DNA of 64,000 bases from Alteribacter populi (lineage in GTDB: Bacteria > Bacillota > Bacilli > Bacillales > Salisediminibacteriaceae), in assembly GCF_002352765.1 (NCBI RefSeq), contig NZ_KZ293963.1:4304559-4368558 (forward strand). The letters are read 5' to 3'. The position numbers and the translations under genes are program-made. Below, one piece after another: positions 24,889 to 33,760 of this stretch (its first letter is position 1; every line of letters starts with the position of its first letter). The notes beneath the pieces are model-generated. The model did no database searches, had not been told where the DNA came from, and saw only the letters and a list, made by a program, of their open reading frames with translations.

Positions 24889-25782
24889 CTAATTTGGTAC
24901 ATATATTTTAATGTGTTTTGGCAGTACTTGAAAGGTAAAGGAGTCTGCCTTCTTCCGATCACCATCAATATTAACTGGCAGGTGATTAGGAAGATGAAAT
25001 GACATTGCTGTTATTTTATCTTCATAAACAAGAGCGTTTTTTACTGGCAAGTGGAATAGCTTTGACATTAAAATAAAAAATAATGCCAGTCGATTACAAC
25101 GTTTGATTGCGAGAAGATGAAAAACGCCATCACTTGCGAAAGCCTTTGGGTGGATTTTTCTAAAGGGACCAACAGAATCCCCGTTCATTATCATAAAAAA
25201 ACTGATCTCTCCTTCATTTTGGTGATCTCCAATTTTCAATGTGATCGGCTCCTCCGGGTTAACCCAGTAATGTTTTGTAAAATAATAAACGTATGCTAAC
25301 TTTCCGAATTTCGATTTAAGATGTGAAGGTGTTTTATATATGAGCTCTCCAAGCCAGCCTGCCGCAGCGATATTTGTGAAGTATATGTTCCCTATTCTTC
25401 CTATATCTACAGCCTTTTCGTTACTTTTTTTTATAATGGCAATCGCTTTTTTGACATTAGATATTCCGAGAAACTTGGCGAATTCGTTGCACGTTCCTAG
25501 TGGAATTAGACCAATTGAAGGCTTATACCTTTCCTCTGAAATATACTGGATAATCTCATTTATTGTGCCGTCTCCTCCTGCGATGAAGATAGATTCCCAC
25601 TTTTCTATGCATGCCTGCTTTACTTTAGCTCTGATGTTTTTAGTATCGTCATTTGTTTTAAGTAAAGTCACCTCATAACCAAGATTCTTCACTTCTTTTA
25701 AAATTAAAGGGAATTTTCTGTGCCTGCTTTTTTTTCCAGCAAAGGGGTTATAAAGAAATAAACACTTTTTAGATTTATCCAC
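24889..25782 (-). CDS. Diacylglycerol/lipid kinase family protein, first of a pair
   Basis: A 297-aa paralogue of the next gene, starting MDKSKKCLFLYNPFAGKKS. It has FIAGGDGTINEIIQ and LIPLGTCNEFAKFLG. In the second motif the usual GTxNDFAR reads GTCNEFAKFLG, an Asp-to-Glu change. The two tandem genes differ enough to suggest different substrates or a hetero-oligomer. No linked transporter of the Bmr type is present. Confidence 0.87.
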   Translation of the reverse strand: MDKSKKCLFLYNPFAGKKSRHRKFPLILKEVKNLGYEVTLLKTNDDTKNIRAKVKQACIEKWESIFIAGGDGTINEIIQYISEERYKPSIGLIPLGTCNEFAKFLGISNVKKAIAIIKKSNEKAVDIGRIGNIYFTNIAAAGWLGELIYKTPSHLKSKFGKLAYVYYFTKHYWVNPEEPITLKIGDHQNEGEISFFMIMNGDSVGPFRKIHPKAFASDGVFHLLAIKRCNRLALFFILMSKLFHLPVKNALVYEDKITAMSFHLPNHLPVNIDGDRKKADSFTFQVLPKHIKIYVPN

Positions 25783-26077
25783 TTATTCTCCCATCCCTTT
25801 TCTAAAAGATAACGTTAAGAGCTCGAGGTCTTTTTGACTGGCTTTTTTATATAAGATTGTTGCTATTTGATAAGATCTTCGCTCGAATTTCGCTGTCTCA
25901 AGGTAAAATAATCCTTTAGACTTTAAACGAGAGGGCACTTAAGCTAACACTCTTCTATCTACCATTATGTACGGTTCAATTCGTTTTTATTTCCTATGTT
26001 CTATCATATATGAATAAAAACCAAAATATGGTTAAAAATAAAGGTAAGACAATCTTTCAGAAAAAGAGGGGATTTCT

Positions 26078-27304
26078 GTGAAGTCAATTCAATTTGATTA
26101 TAATGTGCCCCGTTATGTTTTCACAAAAGCTGTTGGAAGGATATCCAATTCTTTCTATTGGCATACGAGATTATCCTGCTTGCGTTTGCGAGAAATTGAG
26201 GATATGAAGCTGCCAAATGATGAATGGGTAAAAATAAAAGTCAAGTATGGAGGCATTTGTGGTAGTGACCTCAATCTAATCTTATTAAATGACAGCCCTA
26301 AATCCTCTCCATTTGTATCTTTTCCTTTCACGATTGGACATGAGGCCGTTGGGGAAATCGTTGAAGTGGGCAAAATGGTTTTTGGTTTTGAAGTAGGGGA
26401 TCGTGTTGTAGTGGACCCTGTCCTCTCTTGTCAGGCAAGAGGTATAAAAGAACAGTGTACTGCTTGTAAAAAAGGGCATTACAGTCTTTGTGAAAATAAG
26501 CATGAAGGCAATATCTCACCTGGTCTACTCATTGGTACATGCAGGGATACGGGGGGGAGTTGGGGGACATCCTTTGTCGCTCATCACAGCCAAGTATTAA
26601 AGCTTCCAAACGATGTAAGTGATCTTAACGGTGTCTTGGTAGAGCCGTTTAGCTGTGCGTTACACGCTGTCCTGCAGAATCCTCCCCCGAAAAACAGCAC
26701 CGTGCTTGTAGTAGGAGCCGGCGTTATTGGGATCTGTGTAGTCGCTGCTATTCGAGCCCTCGGACTTGACTGTAAAGTGGTTGTTTTAGTGAAACACCCT
26801 TTTCAGCAACAGTTGGCCGAAAAGTATGGTGCTGATGAAGTAATTACCTTGTCGAGAACGAATGCTTATCTTCAGCAAACGGCAACTGCACTTAATGCAA
26901 AAACACTAAACCCAGTCTTTGGCTCTCCTGTCATACACGGAGGAGCAGACATTGTTTATGAATGTGTGGGTAGAAAAAAAAGTATCAATGACTCACTTCA
27001 ATTTACGAAAAGCGGTGGGAAAGTTGTTTTATTAGGACTGGCCAGTTTTATCGATGGTATTGACTGGACAACAGTATGGTTAAATGAACTTTCGATAAAA
27101 GGGAGTTTTGCCTATGGCACTGTCAATCAAGAAGGGGAGCAATTAAGAACGCTCCAACTTGCTATTAATCTTATGCAAAGCGGTAAAGTAGACCTTTCAT
27201 CACTCATTACGCATCGTTTTCCGTTAGAGGATTATCGTAAGGCTCTGGAAACAGCTACGAGTAAAAGCAAAGGATCCACGATGAAAGTTGTTTTAGAACC
27301 TTAA
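26078..27304 (+). CDS. Zinc-dependent alcohol dehydrogenase family protein
   Basis: A 408-aa medium-chain dehydrogenase. The catalytic zinc site is visible in YGGICGSDLNLIL and IGHEAVGEIVEVG. The structural zinc cysteines are in CQARGIKEQCTACKKG and HYSLCENK. The NAD(P) motif is VLVVGAGVIGICVVAAI. Compared with typical 340-350-aa members it has a longer N-terminus and an insertion around LSRTNAYLQQTATALNAKT. The substrate is unknown (L-threonine, sorbitol and similar polyols are family options). It starts at GTG 26078 with AAGAGGGGATTTCT in front and lies upstream of the aldolase-like gene on the same strand. Confidence 0.85.
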   Translation: MKSIQFDYNVPRYVFTKAVGRISNSFYWHTRLSCLRLREIEDMKLPNDEWVKIKVKYGGICGSDLNLILLNDSPKSSPFVSFPFTIGHEAVGEIVEVGKMVFGFEVGDRVVVDPVLSCQARGIKEQCTACKKGHYSLCENKHEGNISPGLLIGTCRDTGGSWGTSFVAHHSQVLKLPNDVSDLNGVLVEPFSCALHAVLQNPPPKNSTVLVVGAGVIGICVVAAIRALGLDCKVVVLVKHPFQQQLAEKYGADEVITLSRTNAYLQQTATALNAKTLNPVFGSPVIHGGADIVYECVGRKKSINDSLQFTKSGGKVVLLGLASFIDGIDWTTVWLNELSIKGSFAYGTVNQEGEQLRTLQLAINLMQSGKVDLSSLITHRFPLEDYRKALETATSKSKGSTMKVVLEP

Positions 27305-27323
27305 AGTGAAAATTCAACCTTTT

Positions 27324-27370
27324 AAAGAGGATGTTTAAAAGTCCGCTAAAAACAGCCTTTTGAATACACA
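27324..27370. repeat. AAAGAGGRTGTTYAAAAAGTCC hairpin repeat, copy 1
   Basis: AAAGAGGATGTTTAAAAGTC, then CGCTAAAAACAGCCTTTTGAATACACA: left and right ends are inverted repeats (9 of 13). A longer copy lies at 31992-32097. Confidence 0.6.
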
Positions 27371-27418
27371 TTTACACATATAGCGAAACACCATCTAAAA
27401 AATCATGGAGGGAAAGTC

Positions 27419-28510
27419 ATGAAAAGTTTTGCTGTTACAGGAAAAAGAGAAAACCGATTCTTAACATTCTTAGCTGAAGGGATTCAAGACGTTTTTATGG
27501 AAAATGAGTATTCCTTATACGACCCGCCAAAAGATGATGTCAAACTTGTTTTTAACTTCATTGACTCTCAAAATCCTAGACCTTTTCGCCGTAAAGCTCA
27601 AGCAACATTTGTAGTATCAGTAATTGAAGGGGACGGAGAAGAAGGAAGCGACATCCGTAAAGCAGCGTATCCTTATCTTATTCGTTCATTAGCGAACCAT
27701 CTGATGTACATTGTGCATGGAGAAGGTAATACAACGGTTTATTTTCTAACACCTGAACAAGGCTTTTATCAAATTAGCTATGTACCTGGGCAGGAAAAGG
27801 ATTTCTTTAACAAAATTTACACACGCCTCGAGCCTCTTTCGTCGTCACGATTGGTGATTAACAATGAATTCTTGGACGATCTTCCAGAAGATCTCTGGAA
27901 TGGGGATAATATTACGCAAACGATGAGTTCATCCGGGAAAAAGCTTGATCAAATGAACTTGCTACCAGCCCCATTCCCATTAGAGGAATGCTTGACGAAA
28001 CGAGACATGAGACATTTGAATAAATTGTACGGAATTGGCGGTTTAAGCTATGGAAACCTAAGTGCAAGAAGAGATGACGAGCACTTTTGGATGAGTGCAA
28101 GTGGTATTGATAAAGCGAATATGGTGTCTGTCGGTGAAGACTTTTTATATATTAAAGGGTATGACGAGCAAAAAAATACAATTCGAGTGAGTGTCCCGCC
28201 AAAAGTAAAACCTAAACGGGCTTCCGTTGATGCGATTGAACATTGGATGATTTATAAGGAGCACCCGGAAGTTGGAGCTATTGTTCACATGCATGCATGG
28301 ATGGACGGTGTACAGGCTACAGACATCAATTATCCTTGTGGCACGATTGAACTGGCTGAAACCGTGGCGAAGCTCGTAAAAGAGTCAGAAAATCCTTCTA
28401 AAGCTGTAATTGGCTTAAAAAACCACGGATTAACGATAACCGGATCGAGTTTGGAAGAAATATTTGAACGAATTGATGGGAAAATTACACCTCAAGTTCC
28501 GATGAGTTAG
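27419..28510 (+). CDS. Class II aldolase/adducin-domain protein with an unusual N-terminal half
   Basis: A 363-aa protein. The C-terminal 165 residues are a class II aldolase/adducin domain: GIGGLSYGNLSARRDDEHFW, the zinc histidines in AIVHMHAW and LKNHGLTI, and the ribose/phosphate-binding region SGIDKANM. The first 190 residues (KSFAVTGKRENRFLTFLAEG, later LVFNFIDSQNPRPFRRKAQA) match nothing I know. They might be a separate regulatory or binding domain. Preceded by ATGGAGGGAAAGTC and followed by a terminator. The substrate is unknown. Confidence 0.82.
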   Translation: MKSFAVTGKRENRFLTFLAEGIQDVFMENEYSLYDPPKDDVKLVFNFIDSQNPRPFRRKAQATFVVSVIEGDGEEGSDIRKAAYPYLIRSLANHLMYIVHGEGNTTVYFLTPEQGFYQISYVPGQEKDFFNKIYTRLEPLSSSRLVINNEFLDDLPEDLWNGDNITQTMSSSGKKLDQMNLLPAPFPLEECLTKRDMRHLNKLYGIGGLSYGNLSARRDDEHFWMSASGIDKANMVSVGEDFLYIKGYDEQKNTIRVSVPPKVKPKRASVDAIEHWMIYKEHPEVGAIVHMHAWMDGVQATDINYPCGTIELAETVAKLVKESENPSKAVIGLKNHGLTITGSSLEEIFERIDGKITPQVPMS

Positions 28511-28537
28511 TGATTACTATGAAAAAGAAGGTAAAAT

Positions 28538-28566
28538 AAGGACCGGGAGCCACCGGTCCTTTTCTT
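28538..28566 (+). terminator. Terminator after the aldolase-like gene
   Basis: A perfect 9-bp stem AAGGACCGG (28538-28546) with CCGGTCCTT (28553-28561), then TTC. It overlaps the 3' end of the convergent gene and may serve both. Confidence 0.8.
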
Positions 28567-29188
28567 ATTCAGTTAAACCGACCCTCTGTTGGATAAAATC
28601 CTCCTTGAAAAACTGCTCAAAAGCAAAGCGAGCGGTATCTCCCGTAGTGACTCGTTTGCCCCCTTCAGGCAAGTAATCGGTTTCATATCGGATATTTCCA
28701 GTTTCCTCGCCATTCGGCAAGTAAGTAGGACAGATGAGCGTCCAGTCAAGACTCGATTCTTTAAGTGTTAAAAAGGCTTGTAAATGATCCTCTGCTGCAG
28801 AAGTGGCTTTTCGATTTGATTCGCTAGATTGAAATCGGTAAACTTCAGGTTCTGTACGAGCTTGAAGGATTCCTGCAGTTCCAACTGAGACGATTCTTTT
28901 TACCATTTCCTTTTCCATTGCTGTTACCAGATGCGGAGTAAACGAGGAAAGAAGGTTTGTTTTATCTGTAGAAAGACAAGAAATCACACCATCTTGTCCT
29001 TTTATTGCCTCAAGTATATCCTCTTTTTTCTTCGCATCTCCACGCACGATTCTTACGTTAGAAGGAAGAGGAGACGGCAATTTTTCTGGAGAGCGAACAA
29101 AAGCGGTAAAAAGATGAGGGCTATTGTCAACAAGCTTTAGAATGTGCGAACCAACCCGACCGGTTGTTCCGAAAAGAAGAATATTCAT
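28565..29188 (-). CDS. NAD(P)H-binding SDR-like protein (NAD(P)-binding family)
   Basis: A 207-aa Rossmann-fold protein. The N-terminus MNILLFGTTGRVGSHILKLV holds the GxxGxxG cofactor loop. VRIVRGDAKKKEDILEAIKG and DGVISCLST are typical of NmrA/BVR-B-like atypical SDRs. These proteins often reduce quinones or flavins or sense redox. No partner gene is linked. A single gene; AGGAGGTCAAATATAAAT precedes the start. Confidence 0.82.
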   Translation of the reverse strand: MNILLFGTTGRVGSHILKLVDNSPHLFTAFVRSPEKLPSPLPSNVRIVRGDAKKKEDILEAIKGQDGVISCLSTDKTNLLSSFTPHLVTAMEKEMVKRIVSVGTAGILQARTEPEVYRFQSSESNRKATSAAEDHLQAFLTLKESSLDWTLICPTYLPNGEETGNIRYETDYLPEGGKRVTTGDTARFAFEQFFKEDFIQQRVGLTE

Positions 29189-29395
29189 ATTTATATTTGA
29201 CCTCCTATGTGAGCGGATATTGACTATTATTGAAGTTGTTCAAAAACTTCAGGAAAAAGCTAATGCGGCGTTTCGGGTAGACACTTACAGCTTTGTTGGT
29301 GGATACAACCTACCTTTATGACACTATTTTTTCACACTTTTTTTAGTCGTTCTTTGTTAAACTAAAGTGAGAATCGCAAAAATAGGAGAGAAAAC

Positions 29396-30127
29396 ATGTT
29401 TGAATTAGTCGAAGCCGTTAGTGCTTTTTTTAGAGAACCTTTCATGAATGCGGCAAACCAGGTTGAATCCATCCCAGTTTTATTTGCACTTTTATTAGGA
29501 CTAGTAGGCGCATTGGCTCCTTGCCAGTTTTCCGGAAATCTAAGCGCGATCACATTGTATGGTAGTAAATCATTAAATCAAGGTGTTTCATGGTCAGATG
29601 CCCTATTTTATACATTAGGAAAAATTGTTGCATTTACTGCAATTGGCAGCATCGTATGGATGGTCGGACAGGAGTTTCAACAGCAGCTCACTGTCTATTT
29701 TCCATGGATCCGAAGGGCTCTTGGACCGATGCTGATTGTTATTGGTCTATACATGCTCGGTCTGTTTACGTTGCGGTGGACGCTGAAATTGTGGAAGCGT
29801 TCCTCTCAAGACACGAGTAAGCGAACTGGGAAGTGGGGCGCATTTATGCTCGGATTCAGTTTTTCACTCGGGTTTTGTCCGACGATGTTTTTACTATTTT
29901 TCATGCTTCTTATGCCGCTGACGTTTACTACGGGGTATGGGGGAGTGCTGCCCGCAGTTTTTGCTGTTGGAACGGCTGTACCTTTTTTGATTGTCATTCT
30001 TGTGATCTGGTATTTAGGCGCCGGTGGTGTTATGAAAAAGGGCCGGCGACTGGGACTTTTTGTCCAACGAACAGCAGGCGTTTTGATGATTGTTATTGGT
30101 GTGTTAGATATTGCTACATTTTGGTAG
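29396..30127 (+). CDS. CcdA/DsbD-type membrane protein (thiol-redox or sulfite-exporter-like)
   Basis: A 243-aa protein with six membrane segments. It has two conserved Cys-Pro-type positions: GALAPCQFSGNLSAITLY near the start and SLGFCPTMFLLFFML in the second half. This matches CcdA/DsbD-gamma-like proteins, which carry reducing equivalents across the membrane, and the related UreH/sulfite exporter group. No thioredoxin-like partner lies next to it, so its substrate is open. The start follows ATAGGAGAGAAAAC. Confidence 0.8.
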   Translation: MFELVEAVSAFFREPFMNAANQVESIPVLFALLLGLVGALAPCQFSGNLSAITLYGSKSLNQGVSWSDALFYTLGKIVAFTAIGSIVWMVGQEFQQQLTVYFPWIRRALGPMLIVIGLYMLGLFTLRWTLKLWKRSSQDTSKRTGKWGAFMLGFSFSLGFCPTMFLLFFMLLMPLTFTTGYGGVLPAVFAVGTAVPFLIVILVIWYLGAGGVMKKGRRLGLFVQRTAGVLMIVIGVLDIATFW

Positions 30128-30142
30128 CGTATAAGCGAAAAT

Positions 30143-30186
30143 GTGTCCTATGGGTACTCTTTTACTATCCAAGGACACTTTTTTTG
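30143..30186 (+). terminator. Terminator after the CcdA-like gene
   Basis: Arms GTGTCCT (30143-30149) and AGGACAC (30172-30178) with a partly paired interior are followed by a T-run of seven. Confidence 0.75.
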
Positions 30187-30202
30187 CGTGATAAAATATA
30201 GA

Positions 30203-30226
30203 GCGACAGCTATCTTCACCCCTTAC
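30203..30226 (+). repeat. Post-terminator motif, copy 3
   Basis: GCGACAGCTATCTTCACCCC, 25 bases after the CcdA-like terminator stem; it runs into the stop of the convergent nadR. Confidence 0.55.
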
Positions 30227-30765
30227 TCTTCTAACAAAAACCCTTCCTTCGCTAATGCTTTAATGGCTTCGTCAAGCAATTCACCTGAGGGAGCTTCGAT
30301 GGTATGTAAATGCACACCATCTGTGAGCTCTGACAAATATGAAGCGTTGTTAGATTCTATTTTCTCAATGAATTTTTCGACCTCTTTTCTGTTGCTAACC
30401 ATAACCGACGCAGTTAAATCACCATAAACAGGATGTTCTATTTTCACATCCTTTACGGTGATACCGTGATCTACGAGCAAATACAACTCTTCTTTTGTCT
30501 GGGAAGGCTTATGACTGGATACGATCACTCGTTGATAAGGTGAATCGTCCTGTTCATTTTCAATAAGCATATAGCCTTGAGAGGTGGCCAAAATTGGCAC
30601 ATTACGCGCCTTTAAAAGAGAGATGTCTTGTACAATCACTTGACGGCTTACATTCATCTTTTTTGCTAAACGCGCTCCGGTGAGAGGTGAGTGAGTCGTT
30701 TTTAATGCAGTGTGGATTAGTTCTCTACGTTCTTCACCGAGCCATTTTTTTGTTCTTTCTGTCAT
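30223..30765 (-). CDS. nadR: NAD biosynthesis repressor NadR/NiaR (YrxA)
   Basis: A 180-aa regulator that represses NAD synthesis genes when nicotinate or nicotinamide nucleotides are plentiful. The HTH is visible (PLTGARLAKKMNVSRQVIVQ). A 3H domain follows with its three conserved histidines in LLVDHGITVKDVKIEHPVYG and DGVHLHTIEA. The start at 30765 is fixed by GGAGGAACTACCCC; an upstream in-frame ATG at 30789 would lie inside nifS. It overlaps nifS by 32 bases, so they form one operon opposite nadBCA. Confidence 0.94.
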   Translation of the reverse strand: MTERTKKWLGEERRELIHTALKTTHSPLTGARLAKKMNVSRQVIVQDISLLKARNVPILATSQGYMLIENEQDDSPYQRVIVSSHKPSQTKEELYLLVDHGITVKDVKIEHPVYGDLTASVMVSNRKEVEKFIEKIESNNASYLSELTDGVHLHTIEAPSGELLDEAIKALAKEGFLLEE

Positions 30766-31915
30766 GGGGTAGTTCCTCCGTTTTTGCATTAGTCACTATC
30801 GACTCGATAATGTCAATCGTTCTGCTTAGTTCGTCTTGGGTTGTTGCAATACCAAATGATACGCGTACGAATTCTTTCGCCTCTTGATCGGACTTCCCTA
30901 TAGATGATAATACATGGGAAGCCTCTTGTTTCGCAACCTGACAAGCACTCCCGGTTGACACGCAAATACCGTGGCGGTCTAATGTCAACATCACATATTG
31001 CCCTTCTATTCCTGGAATGCGAAATCCGACGATATGGGGCACGGCTTTTACATGGTGTCCTTCAATGACAGCTGATGGAACTCTCCTCGTTAATTCGGAT
31101 GCAAAAGTATCTCGCAAATTACGGAGCTTTTTTTCGTTTGCTGCTCTTGATCTGAATTGCTGCTGAGCAGTCTTTGCAAAAGCAGCAATTCCAGGTGTAT
31201 TTATGGTGCCAGGTCGAAATCCGCTTTCATGAGTAGAGGCTGTAAACGGATCTATGCCTTCCCACATAACATTTTCAGAAATAAAGACAGCTCCAACACC
31301 TTTTGGGCCATACACTTTATGAGCGGAAATGGACAAACACGAAATTTGATCTTTGTTGACATCAATCCCGATTTTCCCGAACGTCTGCACCACATCGGTA
31401 TGAAAGTGCACTTCTTTTTTAGCACAAAGAGCTCCGATTTTGTTTATAGGCTGAACGGTAGCAATTTCAGAGTTGGCGTGTTGTACAGAGACTAGGACGG
31501 TTTTGTCAGTTATGGATTCTTCCAATGCTGAAAGAGAAATCTCTCCTCGTTCATTCACATCTAAGTAAGTCACATAAAAACCATCAATTTCCAATTGCTT
31601 AAAAACAGATAAAATAGACGGGTGTTCAATCTTCGTAGTAATGACATGCTTCTTTTTTCCTTTAAAAGAAGCAGTAAGCGAGCGGATCGCCCGTTCATTT
31701 GACTCAGTTCCACCACTCGTAAAATAAATCTCATGCGGCTTTGCACCAATATTCAAGGCAATCTCCTGTCTGCTCGCTTCGACAATTTGTGTCGCATTAT
31801 AGCCTCCTTCATGAAGACTACTCGTATTTCCGTAATAATGCTTTGACACTTCCTTATATACATCAAAGGCTTCTTCACTCATTCGTGTTGTCGATGCGTG
31901 GTCTAAAAAGATCAT
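30734..31915 (-). CDS. nifS: Cysteine desulfurase NifS (NAD cluster)
   Basis: A 393-aa PLP enzyme that supplies sulfur, here most likely for the [4Fe-4S] cluster of NadA, as shown for the B. subtilis nad cluster. The PLP lysine is in SISAHKVYGPKGVG and the catalytic cysteine in STGSACQVAKQEAS. It begins MIFLDHASTTRMSEEA with TTAAGGAGACGTATAC in front. Confidence 0.94.
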   Translation of the reverse strand: MIFLDHASTTRMSEEAFDVYKEVSKHYYGNTSSLHEGGYNATQIVEASRQEIALNIGAKPHEIYFTSGGTESNERAIRSLTASFKGKKKHVITTKIEHPSILSVFKQLEIDGFYVTYLDVNERGEISLSALEESITDKTVLVSVQHANSEIATVQPINKIGALCAKKEVHFHTDVVQTFGKIGIDVNKDQISCLSISAHKVYGPKGVGAVFISENVMWEGIDPFTASTHESGFRPGTINTPGIAAFAKTAQQQFRSRAANEKKLRNLRDTFASELTRRVPSAVIEGHHVKAVPHIVGFRIPGIEGQYVMLTLDRHGICVSTGSACQVAKQEASHVLSSIGKSDQEAKEFVRVSFGIATTQDELSRTIDIIESIVTNAKTEELPHDRKNKKMAR

Positions 31916-31991
31916 GTATACGTCTCCTTAAAATTTAAAAGTAAATGGTCAAAAAGTACGAGAAAACTCGTTTTTTGTAAAAAATGATGTA

Positions 31992-32097
31992 AAAGAGGGT
32001 GTTCAAAAAGTCCACTAAAAATAGCTGTCGTATCTCTAGTTGCAAACACAGGAAGTAATCCTTTCTGTCTCTTTTTGTCCTCATTTTTGAATACCCA
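31992..32097. repeat. AAAGAGGRTGTTYAAAAAGTCC hairpin repeat, copy 2
   Basis: The ends GGGTGTTCAAAAA (31997-32009) and TTTTTGAATACCC (32084-32096) are near-perfect inverted repeats (12 of 13) about 75 bases apart. The left end continues GTCCACTAAAAATAGCTG, as in copy 1. It fills most of the nifS-nadB intergenic gap. Confidence 0.65.
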
Positions 32098-32110
32098 TAA
32101 AAAATAATAG

Positions 32111-32154
32111 TTGAGTTTAGTTTAAATTTATGTAAATATATGTGTCAAGACACC
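32111..32154 (+). promoter_or_regulatory. nadBCA promoter region with candidate NadR operator
   Basis: TTGAGT (32111-32116) with TAAATA (32133-32138, 16-nt spacer) is a plausible but weak promoter. Just downstream, GTGTC-AA-GACAC (32142-32153) is a perfect 5-bp dyad. Its place over the start of transcription, 26 bases before nadB, makes it the best candidate for the NadR/NiaR site. I recall a TGTC-GACA-type core for this regulator but could not check it. Confidence 0.65.
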
Positions 32155-32179
32155 TGTAAATTTAAAGAGGGGTGTATCA

Positions 32180-33760
32180 ATGAAAAAGAAAAATGTGATC
32201 ATTGTCGGCAGTGGTTTAGCAGCACTAACAGCTGTAAAGAAATTAGCTGAGCACTTTAATGTGATTGTTTTCACAAAAAGCCTTTCTAGCGGGAGTTCCT
32301 GGAAAGCACAGGGAGGTATTGCTGCAGGTATATATGAAACGGACAATGGAGAACAGCATAAACAAGATACAATTCGCGCCGGTGGTGGTCATAATGATCC
32401 GCGTGCCGTTGAGCTACTCGTCTGTGAAGGGGAGCAGGTCATCCGAGAGTGGATTAAGGAAGGAATGGTGTTTGACAACGAGTCAAATGGACAGTTGGCC
32501 TTAGGGATGGAAGGAGCGCACTCAGTTCGGCGTATTCTTCATGCTGGCGGCGATCAGACTGGAAAAAAAATGATGGAGTACCTATTAGGAAAAGAGGTGG
32601 ATGTGGAGCTCTATACAGACAAACATATAATAGACTTGATTCATTTACGTGGTGAGTGCAAAGGGGTTTATGTTAAAGATACTTTTGGTCAATCGGAGTG
32701 TTACGAAGCAGATGCGGTTATCCTTGCTACAGGTGGATATGGTGGTTTGTACGAAGCGAGTTCAAACGACCAGGACTTAGTTGGGGAAGGCTTAGCTCTC
32801 GCTTATCGTGCAGGGGCCACACTTACTGATTTGGAATTTACTCAATTTCACCCGACGTTGTTGTGGACAGAGGGTCATAGCAGAGGACTTGTTTCTGAAG
32901 CGGTGCGCGGAGAGGGAGGAGTACTTGTTGATGAGCAAAACAACCCTTTGATGGGGTGGCACCCGTTAAAAGACTTAGCACCTAGAGATGTCGTTGCTAG
33001 AACACTGTTTCAAAATGTAAAGCGTAATGAAGCGGTCTATTTAAATATAAATAATGTACGTGCCTTTAAGACGCGCTTTCCAACGATTGAGAAGTTATGT
33101 AGTGAAGCGGGGGTTCACGTGGAAGCAGGCAGGATTCCTGTTCGACCGGGGGCGCATTTTTCCATAGGGGGCATCGAAACTGACTTAAACGGAAGAACCT
33201 CTGTACCGGGCTTGTATGCTATCGGGGAAGTCGCTTGTACAGGTGTTCATGGTGCTAACAGGCTGGCGAGTAATTCCTTACTGGAAGCGATTGTATTTGG
33301 AAAGCGAGCAGCCGAACACATTGTAAACGGTAATAGTTTCGATAGTTGCAAACCGACTGCATTCCTTATGGATGATTTTATGCCGGTACAGTTGCCAGGT
33401 AAAGAAGAGGTCATTCAAAAGGTTTCGTACGCTGTTGGCATTGAAAAGAACGCCAATGATTTACAAGACTTAATTAAATGGTGTGAGGGCTATGGTGTGA
33501 AACGCCATTTGCATAGTTTCAGAGGATCATGGACTAAAGAGGAGCTTAAAAGGAGCAATATGCTGATTACGGCGTGGTTACTCGCCTCATCGTCACTTTT
33601 ACGAACAGAAACGAGAGGTACACACTATCGTGCAGATTTCTCGACTGCTAACGACCTCAGATGGCAAGGGCAAAAAGTAAGACGAAACAAATTGGAAAAC
33701 AAGTGGATGATAGAAACGGGTAACGAGAGGAGCAATCAATATGAACAAGTGGATGCTTAA
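32180..33760 (+). CDS. nadB: L-aspartate oxidase NadB
   Basis: A 526-aa flavoprotein that oxidises L-aspartate to iminoaspartate, the first step of de novo NAD synthesis. The FAD motif is VIIVGSGLAALTAVKKLA. Typical stretches are SSGSSWKAQGGIAAG, HPTLLWTEG and HGANRLASNSLLEA near the flavin. B. subtilis NadB is 531 aa. The gene starts after AAAGAGGGGTGTATCA and overlaps nadC by 20 bases. Confidence 0.96.
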   Translation: MKKKNVIIVGSGLAALTAVKKLAEHFNVIVFTKSLSSGSSWKAQGGIAAGIYETDNGEQHKQDTIRAGGGHNDPRAVELLVCEGEQVIREWIKEGMVFDNESNGQLALGMEGAHSVRRILHAGGDQTGKKMMEYLLGKEVDVELYTDKHIIDLIHLRGECKGVYVKDTFGQSECYEADAVILATGGYGGLYEASSNDQDLVGEGLALAYRAGATLTDLEFTQFHPTLLWTEGHSRGLVSEAVRGEGGVLVDEQNNPLMGWHPLKDLAPRDVVARTLFQNVKRNEAVYLNINNVRAFKTRFPTIEKLCSEAGVHVEAGRIPVRPGAHFSIGGIETDLNGRTSVPGLYAIGEVACTGVHGANRLASNSLLEAIVFGKRAAEHIVNGNSFDSCKPTAFLMDDFMPVQLPGKEEVIQKVSYAVGIEKNANDLQDLIKWCEGYGVKRHLHSFRGSWTKEELKRSNMLITAWLLASSSLLRTETRGTHYRADFSTANDLRWQGQKVRRNKLENKWMIETGNERSNQYEQVDA

